64,000 bases of DNA from the NCBI RefSeq assembly GCF_000282895.1, contig NZ_ALBQ01000042.1:62001-126000 (forward strand), in the 5' to 3' direction. The translations under genes were made by a program, and so were the position numbers. Source of the stretch: Sphingomonas sp. ATCC 31555 (GTDB lineage: Bacteria > Pseudomonadota > Alphaproteobacteria > Sphingomonadales > Sphingomonadaceae). The notes under the pieces were generated by a model. That model made no database searches, was not told the origin of the DNA, and saw only the letters and a list, made by a program, of their open reading frames with translations. Positions 34,997-43,248 of this stretch are shown here, in pieces. Every line of letters begins with the position of its first letter. The stretch's first letter is position 1.

Positions 34997-35653
34997 TCAG
35001 CGAGGGGTGCGCTGGTCGGCGAGCCAGCGGTCGAGCGCGCGCCGGGCGATCTGGGCGGGGTGCTCGGCATCGTCGAAATAGCCGTGGCCGGCGGCCCAGG
35101 CGCGCCAGCCGGCGATGGCCTCACCGATTAATTGCTCGGCGGCGATGCCGGGATCCGGCAGCAGATAGAGGGGCATGGCTGCATCGCACGCCTCGAAATC
35201 GGCGTTGGGGCCGCAGAAGCACGGCAGGGGCATTGCCTTTGCCTGGCGCAGATGCGGGGTGTGCTCGCGCGGCAGATCACGCCAGCGTCCGGCGGTGTCG
35301 GCCGCTGCGGCGACGATGCCCGGATGCCGCGCCGGATCGGCCAGGGCGAGGAGGCGCCGCGGCACCGAGCCCCAATTGTCCCAGCTGACCACGGTTTGCG
35401 TGAGCGGAAGCTGCGGCTCCAGCCAGTCGAGCAGATCGCGAACCGTGTCGCCTTCGCCCAGGCAGCGGGCATCGGTGGAGAAGCGATAGCCGCCGTCGTC
35501 GCCCGGCAGGACGGTCAGCGTGCCGATACCGCATAGCAGGCGCGCATCCGGACGATGACCGGCTGCGGGACAGGTAGCGACGGTGCGCACGGCAAGGCCG
35601 ATCGAGACGGGCGCGAAACCGCGCGCCTCGACCGAAAAGTCGATAAGAGGCAT
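34997..35653 (-). CDS. Degenerate exonuclease-fold paralogue, first of two
   Basis: A 218-residue protein starting MPLIDFSVEARG. The layout follows the neighbouring exonuclease: an early strand with acidic residues, then LLDWLEPQLPLTQTVVSWDN at the position of TWGGFNSDLPQ, then a C-terminal helical segment. The catalytic Asp of motif II is replaced (WDNWGSVPRRLL), and the motif III Asp is not evident. It may be an inactive partner or a substrate-binding derivative. The relation is by pattern only and weak in overall identity. Confidence 0.5.
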   Translation of the reverse strand: MPLIDFSVEARGFAPVSIGLAVRTVATCPAAGHRPDARLLCGIGTLTVLPGDDGGYRFSTDARCLGEGDTVRDLLDWLEPQLPLTQTVVSWDNWGSVPRRLLALADPARHPGIVAAAADTAGRWRDLPREHTPHLRQAKAMPLPCFCGPNADFEACDAAMPLYLLPDPGIAAEQLIGEAIAGWRAWAAGHGYFDDAEHPAQIARRALDRWLADQRTPR

Positions 35654-35694
35654 GGGAGTTTTCCTTGATTTCAGCCGCAACGCGGGTGGGTTGA

Positions 35695-36345
35695 TCAGCC
35701 GGCGGCGGAGAGCAGGTCCGCGAAGTGCAGCCGGGCGGCGGCGTGGTCCGCCTCTTCGAGCCAAGTGGCGAAATCGGCGCGGAGCGTGGTGGTGATCGAC
35801 CGGCCGCCCGCCTTGATCGCGACGAGGCGATGGAGGATCAGACGGAGGCAGGCGATGACGTCGATCTGTGCATCCTGCTCGATGGCGTCGACATCGGATC
35901 GCACCCAGGACGTGAAGCGGTCGTTGGGGTCGGCATGGGCACAGAAGATCTGGGCCTCGGCGCAGGCCTGCTCGAGGCTCAGCACGCCCGCGTCGCTGCG
36001 AGCCGACAGGCTGAGCACGTCGTTTTGGCCGGTCCCGCATATCGTGCGGAGCGCAGGAGACCCGGCCGCGCCGGGCAAGCGACCGAGCAGTGCGGTGGCC
36101 TCTGTCAGCCGGTATCCAAAAATGGCCGTGCCGGGGTGCGCAAGATGCTGGTCGAGCCGGTGCAGCAGGGCATCGACGGGATCGGATGGCCGGAGAACGA
36201 TGCTGTCGAGCGTGAACATAACCCGATCGCCCTGCGGCTGGGCAGACAGGATCGCCGCGCCGACCGGGATGGTGCGGTCGACGCCGAGGTGTGAGCCGAC
36301 ATCCAGTTCAGCGATGTGCACGGTTATGATGGGGGCAGGAATCAT
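35695..36345 (-). CDS. Degenerate exonuclease-fold paralogue, second of two
   Basis: A 216-residue protein starting MIPAPIITVHIAELDVGSHL. HLAHPGTAIFGYRLTEATAL matches the position of motif II in the active exonuclease with Asp lost. QDAQIDVIACLRLILHRLVA matches motif III with an Asp retained. It lies between the relaxase and the other paralogue, 41 bp from the latter, in one transcription unit. A catalytic role looks unlikely. Confidence 0.5.
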   Translation of the reverse strand: MIPAPIITVHIAELDVGSHLGVDRTIPVGAAILSAQPQGDRVMFTLDSIVLRPSDPVDALLHRLDQHLAHPGTAIFGYRLTEATALLGRLPGAAGSPALRTICGTGQNDVLSLSARSDAGVLSLEQACAEAQIFCAHADPNDRFTSWVRSDVDAIEQDAQIDVIACLRLILHRLVAIKAGGRSITTTLRADFATWLEEADHAAARLHFADLLSAAG

Positions 36346-36636
36346 GAAGATACTCCGGACGCGCGGCATCGGCCCGGACCGCGCAGGGCGGTGGGCACGA
36401 GGACGCGCAGTTGCTGGGGGTGGTCAGCAGCGCCGACCGTGGACGAAGGCCTGAGCAAGGGTAGATCGGAGGATGCCGACCTTCTGTTTTTCCCTTCCTT
36501 CAGAACCTTCGCTTGATCCTGACCTGAAATTCACCTTCGTCGGCGTCTTTTCCATGCTGCATCCAGAGATGGGCCTACCTTTTGCAAGGCGTTTCGCGCT
36601 GGCTTCCGATATCGGCAGCGCCCGACCTTCTGGTAT

Positions 36637-39255
36637 TCAGCGCGAGATCGTTTCCGCGTTCGTCGCTATCCGCGCGATGCGGCGGGCACCTGCAGGCAAT
36701 TTGCCGGCGGTGTGATGAGTTGCCGGGACGGCTTGTTCAACCGGAGCCTGCGGAGCAGCGTCCGGTGAGCCGACAGGCAAGGGCGGCTGAGGATCTTCCT
36801 TCCCTGTATTCTTTGGTGGCATCTTTGGCGATGGGGCGGCCGGTGTCGCGGCCGAGAAGCGCGCTGCAACATCTGCTAGAACGGTTTGGACCCCTTGGTC
36901 GTGCCGCCAGGCTTCGACGAGATGCCGCGCCACTGGAGGTGCTGCTGCCGTAAGCGTCCAGCCGGTTTCCTCCCGCACCAGATCGGCGGGATGCGCTTCG
37001 ATATGGGCGGCGATCGTCTGGAGTTCCTCGCGCTGCTGCTCTGCGATTGCAGTCAAGCGGCGCTGCACGGCTTCGGTGCGCAAGTCGTTGTCGGTGAGAT
37101 TGTACGCGGCCAGCAGCTGGGCGTCGGGCATTCTCGTGTTATCGAGTACCGCGATGTAGGCCCGGTTCTGCTCGACGTCGTCCAACATGGCGACAAGCCT
37201 GTCGTCACGATCATCCCGCTTGGCGCGCTCGACAAGAGCCGCCTGGAGTATTTGATCGTTGATGCCAACCTTCGTCACCGTTTCGCGCTCTTGGCGAGAC
37301 AGTACGGACCAGTCGGGCTGCAGCCGGGTGCCGGTTCGGCGATAGGGGCGCGGTCCGGATTGGCGCAGGATACGGCACGCTTCCTCGACCAGCGATTGCC
37401 GAGCGGCTTCCGCGGCACGTTCGGCTTCCACGCGTTTCACTTCGGTTTCGCGCGCCTGTCGCTGTTCCTCTTGGTACTTGAGATCTTGGCGATGCCGCTC
37501 CCGCAATGCCCTGCCGAGGTCGTCGTGGGGCAAGCTTTCTACCAAGCCACGTTCGCCGTTCGGCATTGCCGACAGGTCGAGGATGAGGCGATTCTGCTCA
37601 ACGCGATAGGGCGGCATCTTTGCGGTAAGGATCAGTTGTCGCGCCCGATCCGCCGTCTGTTGCAGATCCTGGCGGATGAGTCGTTCACGCAGCGCCAGCG
37701 CCTCGCCGCGCTGCTCGACTAGTTTCTTGCGCAACGCCGATGACCTGGTAGCCGCAACCGAGGCAACCACCATGCGATCTGCTACTGTTTGTGCCTGACG
37801 GGCAGGCACCCGAAGTGTCGGTGCGGACCTAATCCCGTTTGCCACCTGCCATGCTACAGCCCCCAATTTGACGGCTATGAACTTTGTCTCCCCCAATGGA
37901 CGGCGCGCCCGCCGCTGGCGGATCAACATCTGTAGGACCGCATGTGCACGATCGCGAACCAGTATGGCGAAATGTCGATGCGCGGTGCGCTTCGCCGGCT
38001 GTGTTCGCAAAAGCCCGTTCGCGACGTTGCGGGCGCTGTCTGCTACCGCCCGAGCCCGGCCGGTGATGATGACCACCCGTCGGCGCGCGGCATCCGAATG
38101 CATCTGTCGATCGAGAAGCGCAACGAGCTTGCCTTGCGCCTCCACTTGTTTTGCCGCGTGAGCCTGCTCGAAGGCGAGCTCATTGCTTTCCGCGATGAGG
38201 GCATTGCGCGCGATCGAGTGCACATGTTCGCCGCGCTCATGTGCCGCCATGGCGGCCGCGCCGACATGTGCTTGTCGCTCAGCGGCGATGCCGCGCTCCT
38301 GGTATGTCTGATGGGTGAAGCGTTCCGGCCGTCCAGCCGCGTGGCACGCCCGGTTCATATGCGCGGCTGCAAGCGCACGCATCAATTTGAGCCCGTCCGG
38401 ATCCGTTAGCCCGTTCAGCTTCTCCTGCGTGATCGACCATTCATGTTCCCCGGTGCGCTCGCAGGGGCGCAGCGAAAAAATAATATGGGCGTGATAGTTG
38501 CGCGCATCGCCCTTGGCATCCGGAACATGGATTGCGGCAGCCCACGGAAGGCCCAACCGGCCGAACGTCCGTTCGCAAAACTCCTGCACCATTGCGCGGC
38601 GCTCTGCCGCATCGATGTCGTGCGGCAGGTTCCAGATGATGCGGTGCTGAACGATCGCGTTGGCGCGGTAGGCTTCCTCGATTGCTTCGAGGGCGCGCCA
38701 GCAAGCCGCGATCTCCTGAGCGTCTTTGCCCATATTGGACATGACGCTCGCATCGACCACCATATCGCCGATGCGTTCGATCGCTTCGTCGCGTAAAATG
38801 TACAGTGCGTGGTCTGCAGACAGGCCCGGACGCCAACCCTTCGATTTGAAACCGACGTATCGCACGCGGAAGAAAAGGGCCACGCGCCCACGCTTGTCGA
38901 CAATCGGGGCTAGGTATGTCCGGACTGCCCGCCTCGAGACGCCGGCCAACTTCTCCATCTTGTGGCGCCGTGCGCAGGATGCCCCATTTTGCTCATTCGT
39001 CCGCGAGAAGCGGATGCGGATCGGGTGCCCCCATGCTCGCGCCAGTTCCTGATCCAGTTTGCGATTGGCGGCTGCCTGTTCGGCAGCCGCCGCTACGCGA
39101 CGCCGCTTGCGTAACGAGTCGACACGCCGGAACGCTGCGGCAATGGTCCGCTCTGCGGCTTGAAGGCGGCGCCCGGTTCGCTCGCCGTCCATGAGCAGGC
39201 GAAAGACTTGCGCATCTGCCCGCGCCCATATGCCTTCCTCGGTCTCCAGCAGCAT
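36637..39255 (-). CDS. MobA/MobL-type relaxase
   Basis: An ~872-residue mobilization protein. The HUH nuclease signature is DARNYHAHIIFSLRP, the His-x-His metal motif, preceded by NLPHDIDAAERRAMVQEFCE, a conserved element of MobA/MobL relaxases. The expected early tyrosine is not assigned with confidence. A long Arg/Gln-rich helical C-terminus (after about residue 400) contains no clear primase or helicase motif. ATG 39255 is preferred because the in-frame extension to 39423 reads through a run of inverted repeats. It would nick the oriT and lead DNA transfer. Confidence 0.8.
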   Translation of the reverse strand: MLLETEEGIWARADAQVFRLLMDGERTGRRLQAAERTIAAAFRRVDSLRKRRRVAAAAEQAAANRKLDQELARAWGHPIRIRFSRTNEQNGASCARRHKMEKLAGVSRRAVRTYLAPIVDKRGRVALFFRVRYVGFKSKGWRPGLSADHALYILRDEAIERIGDMVVDASVMSNMGKDAQEIAACWRALEAIEEAYRANAIVQHRIIWNLPHDIDAAERRAMVQEFCERTFGRLGLPWAAAIHVPDAKGDARNYHAHIIFSLRPCERTGEHEWSITQEKLNGLTDPDGLKLMRALAAAHMNRACHAAGRPERFTHQTYQERGIAAERQAHVGAAAMAAHERGEHVHSIARNALIAESNELAFEQAHAAKQVEAQGKLVALLDRQMHSDAARRRVVIITGRARAVADSARNVANGLLRTQPAKRTAHRHFAILVRDRAHAVLQMLIRQRRARRPLGETKFIAVKLGAVAWQVANGIRSAPTLRVPARQAQTVADRMVVASVAATRSSALRKKLVEQRGEALALRERLIRQDLQQTADRARQLILTAKMPPYRVEQNRLILDLSAMPNGERGLVESLPHDDLGRALRERHRQDLKYQEEQRQARETEVKRVEAERAAEAARQSLVEEACRILRQSGPRPYRRTGTRLQPDWSVLSRQERETVTKVGINDQILQAALVERAKRDDRDDRLVAMLDDVEQNRAYIAVLDNTRMPDAQLLAAYNLTDNDLRTEAVQRRLTAIAEQQREELQTIAAHIEAHPADLVREETGWTLTAAAPPVARHLVEAWRHDQGVQTVLADVAARFSAATPAAPSPKMPPKNTGKEDPQPPLPVGSPDAAPQAPVEQAVPATHHTAGKLPAGARRIARIATNAETISR

Positions 39256-39594
39256 CGCGACACCCTGATCGTGGGGCCACAGGCGGGGTGGGGAACAAGG
39301 AGCGGATGCGCAGTTGACCGGGGTCAACATTTCTTTCGCATCCCACCCCACAGATCTTCCCTCGTCTGTGGTCCTCCGCTTCGTAGGTGCCCTTTCTGAT
39401 TGGTATTGCGGGGGGCGCTCCATCCGACCTGTGCGGGATGCCCCGTCGCACGTCGGTGCCGGTGCGAATCCACGGCGGCCAGCCCATCAGGTGCCAACGC
39501 ACCGATCACTCGCAAAAGTGGAGCGCCCCCCGCAATCGGCGCGACCTGGGGTTCGTATCGTCAGCCCGTCCGATCACGGACGAGGAGACAACCC
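39256..39594. other. Candidate oriT / divergent control region of the mobile element
   Basis: This 339-bp gap separates the relaxase gene from the plus-strand operon and is dense in inverted repeats. Seen are GGATGCG/CGCATCC (39304-39310, 39337-39343) enclosing GTTGACC/GGTCAAC (39313-39328), then CCACAGA/TCTGTGG (39348-39371), then an exact 18-bp pair at 39405-39422 and 39519-39536. Clustered repeats beside a relaxase gene are typical of transfer origins and of relaxase autoregulation. No nic-site motif could be assigned. Confidence 0.55.
39405..39536. repeat. Exact 18-bp inverted repeat with 96-bp spacer
   Basis: The left arm ATTGCGGGGGGCGCTCCA (39405-39422) is the exact reverse complement of the right arm (39519-39536). 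The spacer holds a further CGGTGCG/CGCACCG pair, so a cruciform or structured RNA is possible. Confidence 0.8.
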
Positions 39595-40329
39595 ATGGAA
39601 TATGATGCCAACGAAATCCGCCGCCGCCGCGAATATGAGGCGGCCATGGCCGTGAAGCGCAAGGCTGAAGAGCGACTGGCCGAGATCAACCGCAAGGCTC
39701 GCAACGCCAAGACGCGCCTTCTATCCACCACCCGGTCGGAGCAGTGGCATCGCATGTCGCTCGCCTGGTTGGAACGCGACGCGGGGTACACAGGCGAGAT
39801 GGCGTCGGCGCGCGTGTGGCTGCGCCACCAGCCGCTCGACGACTATATCGTGCTGGTCGCGCCGTTCGCGGCCGGGCAGCCTGGCGTCACGAGCATCGCG
39901 GCCGAGGTCGCGGCAGTCCGCGCCAACCTGGACGATTGGACGAAGCGCGGCGAGGCGCTGCTGCTCGATCGTGCCAGCCGCGCCTATGCGGAAGAGGTCG
40001 CGGGCTTCCGCGTCTGGCAGCGCGACCACGCGGACAGCCATGCGTGGCGGCGCAAGCCGATGACGCGATCGCAGGGATTTCTGATCGGGCGGATGGCGGC
40101 GGCGCGAGATCTGGAGCCGCCTGCCCGAATGAATCGTGGCGAGGCGCACGACTGGATCGAACGGCACGGTGGCAATCCCCGACTGGCGGCCTCCCCGGTC
40201 GATCCCGATAAGCCGCCTCGGCCGCCCCTAACCGCCGCTGAGGTCGCAGACGCCTCGAGCAACGAGGTGGTGAGCGCATCCAACCGACCCTCGATTGACG
40301 ACGCGGGCAGTGTGGGAGGCGAGGCGTGA
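39595..40329 (+). CDS. Uncharacterised helical protein, first gene of a mobile-element operon
   Basis: A 244-residue soluble protein. The start follows GAGGAG by a good distance; open sequence upstream reads through the inverted repeats and is not coding. The N-terminus is a charged coiled helix (NEIRRRREYEAAMAVKRKAE). The middle carries WHRMSLAWLERDAGYTGEMA and FLIGRMAAARDLEPP, and the end is acidic and low-complexity. I do not recognise the family. It overlaps the next gene by four bases. Confidence 0.65.
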   Translation: MEYDANEIRRRREYEAAMAVKRKAEERLAEINRKARNAKTRLLSTTRSEQWHRMSLAWLERDAGYTGEMASARVWLRHQPLDDYIVLVAPFAAGQPGVTSIAAEVAAVRANLDDWTKRGEALLLDRASRAYAEEVAGFRVWQRDHADSHAWRRKPMTRSQGFLIGRMAAARDLEPPARMNRGEAHDWIERHGGNPRLAASPVDPDKPPRPPLTAAEVADASSNEVVSASNRPSIDDAGSVGGEA

Positions 40330-40658
40330 CCGATATATTGGGCGAGAGCCGTTCGGTCGTCATCGGCGGGCGCCCTGAACTTTTCCACGGCTACGACGCG
40401 CTTGCGCGTCGTGCCGACGAACTGATCGGTCGGATGCAGCGGATCGAGACCATACTAGGCGCGGACCCGCCCGGACTTGACGAGGAATGGCACGATCTGG
40501 CGACCGCCGCCGAAGCGCTGGTCGCCGTCAGCATCGCCCAGGAAGCCTGGCTGGCCGACCACGACGCCGCGCTCAACCGCGAAATCGCACGCGTGCGCGA
40601 TGACATACGATCCCTCAACACTCCGGGAGGTAACGCTGGCGCGGGAGACATACCATGA
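40326..40658 (+). CDS. Small uncharacterised helical protein
   Basis: A 110-residue, mainly helical acidic protein. GTG start inside GTGA of the previous gene; its stop overlaps the ATG of the next, so all three are translationally coupled. Stretches such as ALARRADELIGRMQRIETIL and EALVAVSIAQEAWLAD suggest a coiled-coil adaptor. No family recognised. Confidence 0.6.
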   Translation: MTDILGESRSVVIGGRPELFHGYDALARRADELIGRMQRIETILGADPPGLDEEWHDLATAAEALVAVSIAQEAWLADHDAALNREIARVRDDIRSLNTPGGNAGAGDIP

Positions 40659-42361
40659 CCATCATCGACGACGTCACTGCGGCGGTCGCGCAGGCTGGCT
40701 TCGACGACGGCATCGATCCATCGGCAGGTTACCGGTGCGGCTGGGATTACTGGATCGCCGGACAGCCCGCGACGGACGGCTGCGGCATCGCCCGGACGAC
40801 CCATCGCTTGCCTATCGATCTCGAGAAGCTGCCGCATGGCGCGGTTGCGATTGTTGACGGCAACATGACCATTTCTCAGTTGGTCGCGTCTCTTTGGCGC
40901 CAGTGCTTGATCAGGCCCGACGATAGGGAAGAGCTGAAGCCGAACCCTTTCGCCGTGAGCAGCGCGTCAAAAAATTACGCGAGACTGCAGCATCTCGTCA
41001 CGCTGATTGGTCACTCGCCGCATGACCTTGCTCTGTATCTCGCTGATCTGCGACTGCGCAACGGTACGCTGTTCCATCGCGTGCTTGCCAAGGACTTCAA
41101 GGGCGCTCTCGCGCTGTCTCCAACGATCGCAGAGGATCCGTGGCCGGATCTTGTGCGCGAGCAGTGGGTGAAGCCGGAGACGGACTATCTCCCGCCCTTC
41201 CTGGTTGCCGTCCTCTATGCTGAACTGGCGCGGCTAGCCGTCAATCAGGCCGGGCTGCTCGCAATGGCATTCGATGAGGGCGCCGAGCTTTCCACACGGC
41301 GTTTCCTGCCCCGCGTCCCATTGGCGAGTACCGCTCATCAGCCTTTCGCAATCAAGCGTGCCATCGAGATGCTGCCCTACCAGTCGATAGCCCTGAGCGC
41401 GCCGGGTACCGTCCTGCAACGCGGCGACGCCGAAGCAGCAGCGGCCTGGGCTAAGGTATGTGCCGCGAGCCTGACAGCGGCGGCCGAGGAACTGGACGGC
41501 ATCGATGTGGCGCCCGCCACGCCGAAGCAGGCCAAGGCGCTCGCCCGGGATTTCGAGTCCAGCCCCGCATTCTGGCTCGAACAGCGCAATGGCCATGGCT
41601 GGTCACGCCAGAACCGCCCGGCCGCAACGCGATGGGGGTTGGACTGGCGTCAGCACGCCTCCGTCGGGTTGCTGGAAATCATGATGACGGCCCAGGACTG
41701 GAACGAGCGGTACAGGCCGGAAGGACCCAGGCTAGCCTCCATGTCGCTGCGGCGGGTGTCCTGGGCGATCGCGACGATTAACTATGCATGGGTGGCGGAG
41801 AGCAACCCGGCGGCCGCACTTTGGCTGTTGATGCAGACACAAGGCAAGAAGGAAGATGCGTTGCCGCTCGTGTTCGGCCCCTTTGGTATGGACCACGCCC
41901 TCGAGGCGAAGTCAGGGGACACGCTGCGCAAGAAAGCGATGGCGATGATCGCCGACCGACCCAGACCGGGCGAGCTCGGCTATACGGCGCGCTATCAAGC
42001 CCATTTATGGTTGAATGATCGCGGCGACGACATCGCGTATTACCGCCATTATCAATGGGACGCGATCGTGGGCTATATTCGGGCAAAGAAGGGCATCTTG
42101 CCCGAGGTTCTGCAGGATACGAGCCGCGTGCCCGAAGAGGTGGTCGCCGTTCTGGGTCGCACGCACGGTGTGTCGCCCAACTACGGCGGGCTCGGGCATA
42201 ATCAGCTGCCATTCGCCCCCATGACCGACGACATCGCCGCTGCTCGCGGCGCGCAGAACGTCGGCATGATGATCTCGCCTCTATCGACCGATCCGATGCG
42301 TGAAATGCCATCGCGAAAACTTGGGCAGCAAAAGAAGGAGGGCAAGACCAAGAAGCGGTGA
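40655..42361 (+). CDS. Large uncharacterised protein of the mobile element
   Basis: A 568-residue protein with no transmembrane segment and no nucleotide-binding or nuclease motif that I can find. The N-terminal ~80 residues carry GYRCGWDYWIAGQ. The rest is helical with WPDLVREQWVKPETDYLPPF, YNAWVAESN-like repeats and a Lys-rich tail (GQQKKEGKTKKR). The plain Trp/Pro-rich style and coupling to two small helical proteins suggest a structural or nucleic-acid-associated complex. The function is unknown. Confidence 0.6.
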   Translation: MTIIDDVTAAVAQAGFDDGIDPSAGYRCGWDYWIAGQPATDGCGIARTTHRLPIDLEKLPHGAVAIVDGNMTISQLVASLWRQCLIRPDDREELKPNPFAVSSASKNYARLQHLVTLIGHSPHDLALYLADLRLRNGTLFHRVLAKDFKGALALSPTIAEDPWPDLVREQWVKPETDYLPPFLVAVLYAELARLAVNQAGLLAMAFDEGAELSTRRFLPRVPLASTAHQPFAIKRAIEMLPYQSIALSAPGTVLQRGDAEAAAAWAKVCAASLTAAAEELDGIDVAPATPKQAKALARDFESSPAFWLEQRNGHGWSRQNRPAATRWGLDWRQHASVGLLEIMMTAQDWNERYRPEGPRLASMSLRRVSWAIATINYAWVAESNPAAALWLLMQTQGKKEDALPLVFGPFGMDHALEAKSGDTLRKKAMAMIADRPRPGELGYTARYQAHLWLNDRGDDIAYYRHYQWDAIVGYIRAKKGILPEVLQDTSRVPEEVVAVLGRTHGVSPNYGGLGHNQLPFAPMTDDIAAARGAQNVGMMISPLSTDPMREMPSRKLGQQKKEGKTKKR

Positions 42362-42606
42362 CGTCGTCGGTGCCCCCCTACTCAGCGATGACCTAGACGG
42401 CAATACGCACGGGTCCGATCGGCCCGACCCGGCTAATCATAACTGCGCCCTGACAATCGGCAACGTCTAGCGACAGAGATTCAAGATGCTGGAACCCTGT
42501 GCGCCCTTGCTGGCCCAATGCGGTAATTCGCTAACAAAAGCTCGTCCGGTGAGAATCGCGAGCGCCCCCCGCAACTGTCTCGCGCGGATCCTGCGATGCC
42601 CGGCCC

Positions 42607-42795
42607 ATGAGCCGGCGCGCATCACGTTCGAAGACACAGGCGACATCCGCGTCGCCCGTCCGCGATACGCGCGGTGACGATCCGGGGCTTGTCAGCGCGG
42701 CCTGGGACGATTCATGGTCGACCCTCGAACAGGAGGTCGCACTCATCGACCGGCTGTTCGGCGGCGAGATCGCGGCGCTGTTCGAAAAGGACTGA
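42607..42795 (+). CDS. Small protein upstream of the tandem recombinases
   Basis: A 62-residue protein whose second half is acidic and helical (AAWDDSWSTLEQEVALID, FGGEIAALFEKD). The stop lies two bases before the ATG of the short recombinase, suggesting coupling. The first 25 residues are Ser/Arg/Thr-rich. It may be a regulator or directionality factor; that is a guess from position. Confidence 0.4.
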   Translation: MSRRASRSKTQATSASPVRDTRGDDPGLVSAAWDDSWSTLEQEVALIDRLFGGEIAALFEKD

Positions 42796-42797
42796 AC

Positions 42798-43151
42798 ATG
42801 GGAAACGGTAATCTGTCCGGTAAGCGTGTCTTCATCTACGCGCGCGTGTCTCCATCGCGGCAGAATGGCGGGAGCCTGTCGCTGCGCGACCAGGTCGCAG
42901 CCGCCGAAGCATGGGTCGAGAACAGCGGAGCTCAGGTGGTCCGTGTATTCTCCGAAAAGGCGAGCGGCACGGTGGATCGTTGCGACGGTATCCATGAGAT
43001 GATAGCGTCCGCAGAGTCCGACGATCACCCGGTCGATGCCATCCTCGTCGAAACGCCCTCGCGGCTGTGCCGCGATGCACAGGAATTCCGGCGTTATCGC
43101 AATCGGCTAGGTCAAAAGAACGTCGAGATCGTCTCCCTCACGCACGATTAA
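42798..43151 (+). CDS. Stand-alone serine-recombinase catalytic-domain protein
   Basis: A 117-residue protein covering only the first part of a resolvase domain. KRVFIYARVSPSRQNG carries catalytic Ser18. VDAILVETPSRLCRDAQEF aligns with VDIILAHSLSRLFRNALDF of the next gene and keeps the arginines. It stops at VEIVSLTHD, exactly where the long dimer helix would begin in the full-length enzyme. It lacks DNA-binding domains, so it cannot recombine alone. Either a truncated pseudogene or a regulatory partner. Confidence 0.65.
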   Translation: MGNGNLSGKRVFIYARVSPSRQNGGSLSLRDQVAAAEAWVENSGAQVVRVFSEKASGTVDRCDGIHEMIASAESDDHPVDAILVETPSRLCRDAQEFRRYRNRLGQKNVEIVSLTHD

Positions 43152-43248
43152 CGCAGCGTCGGATCTTCTCATCAATCGAGGCATGTTCGCGGTGAGGGCG
43201 AGCACGGCTCGATTATGGGTGGGGGATAATGGCGCCATAAGAGGCCTC

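Noticed and set aside
39460..39515. GGTGCGAATCC segment suggesting a cobalamin riboswitch
   Set aside because: The B12-box and following conserved bases (GCCACTG type) are absent, and the neighbours have no B12 link. The motif is better explained as part of the inverted-repeat cluster.
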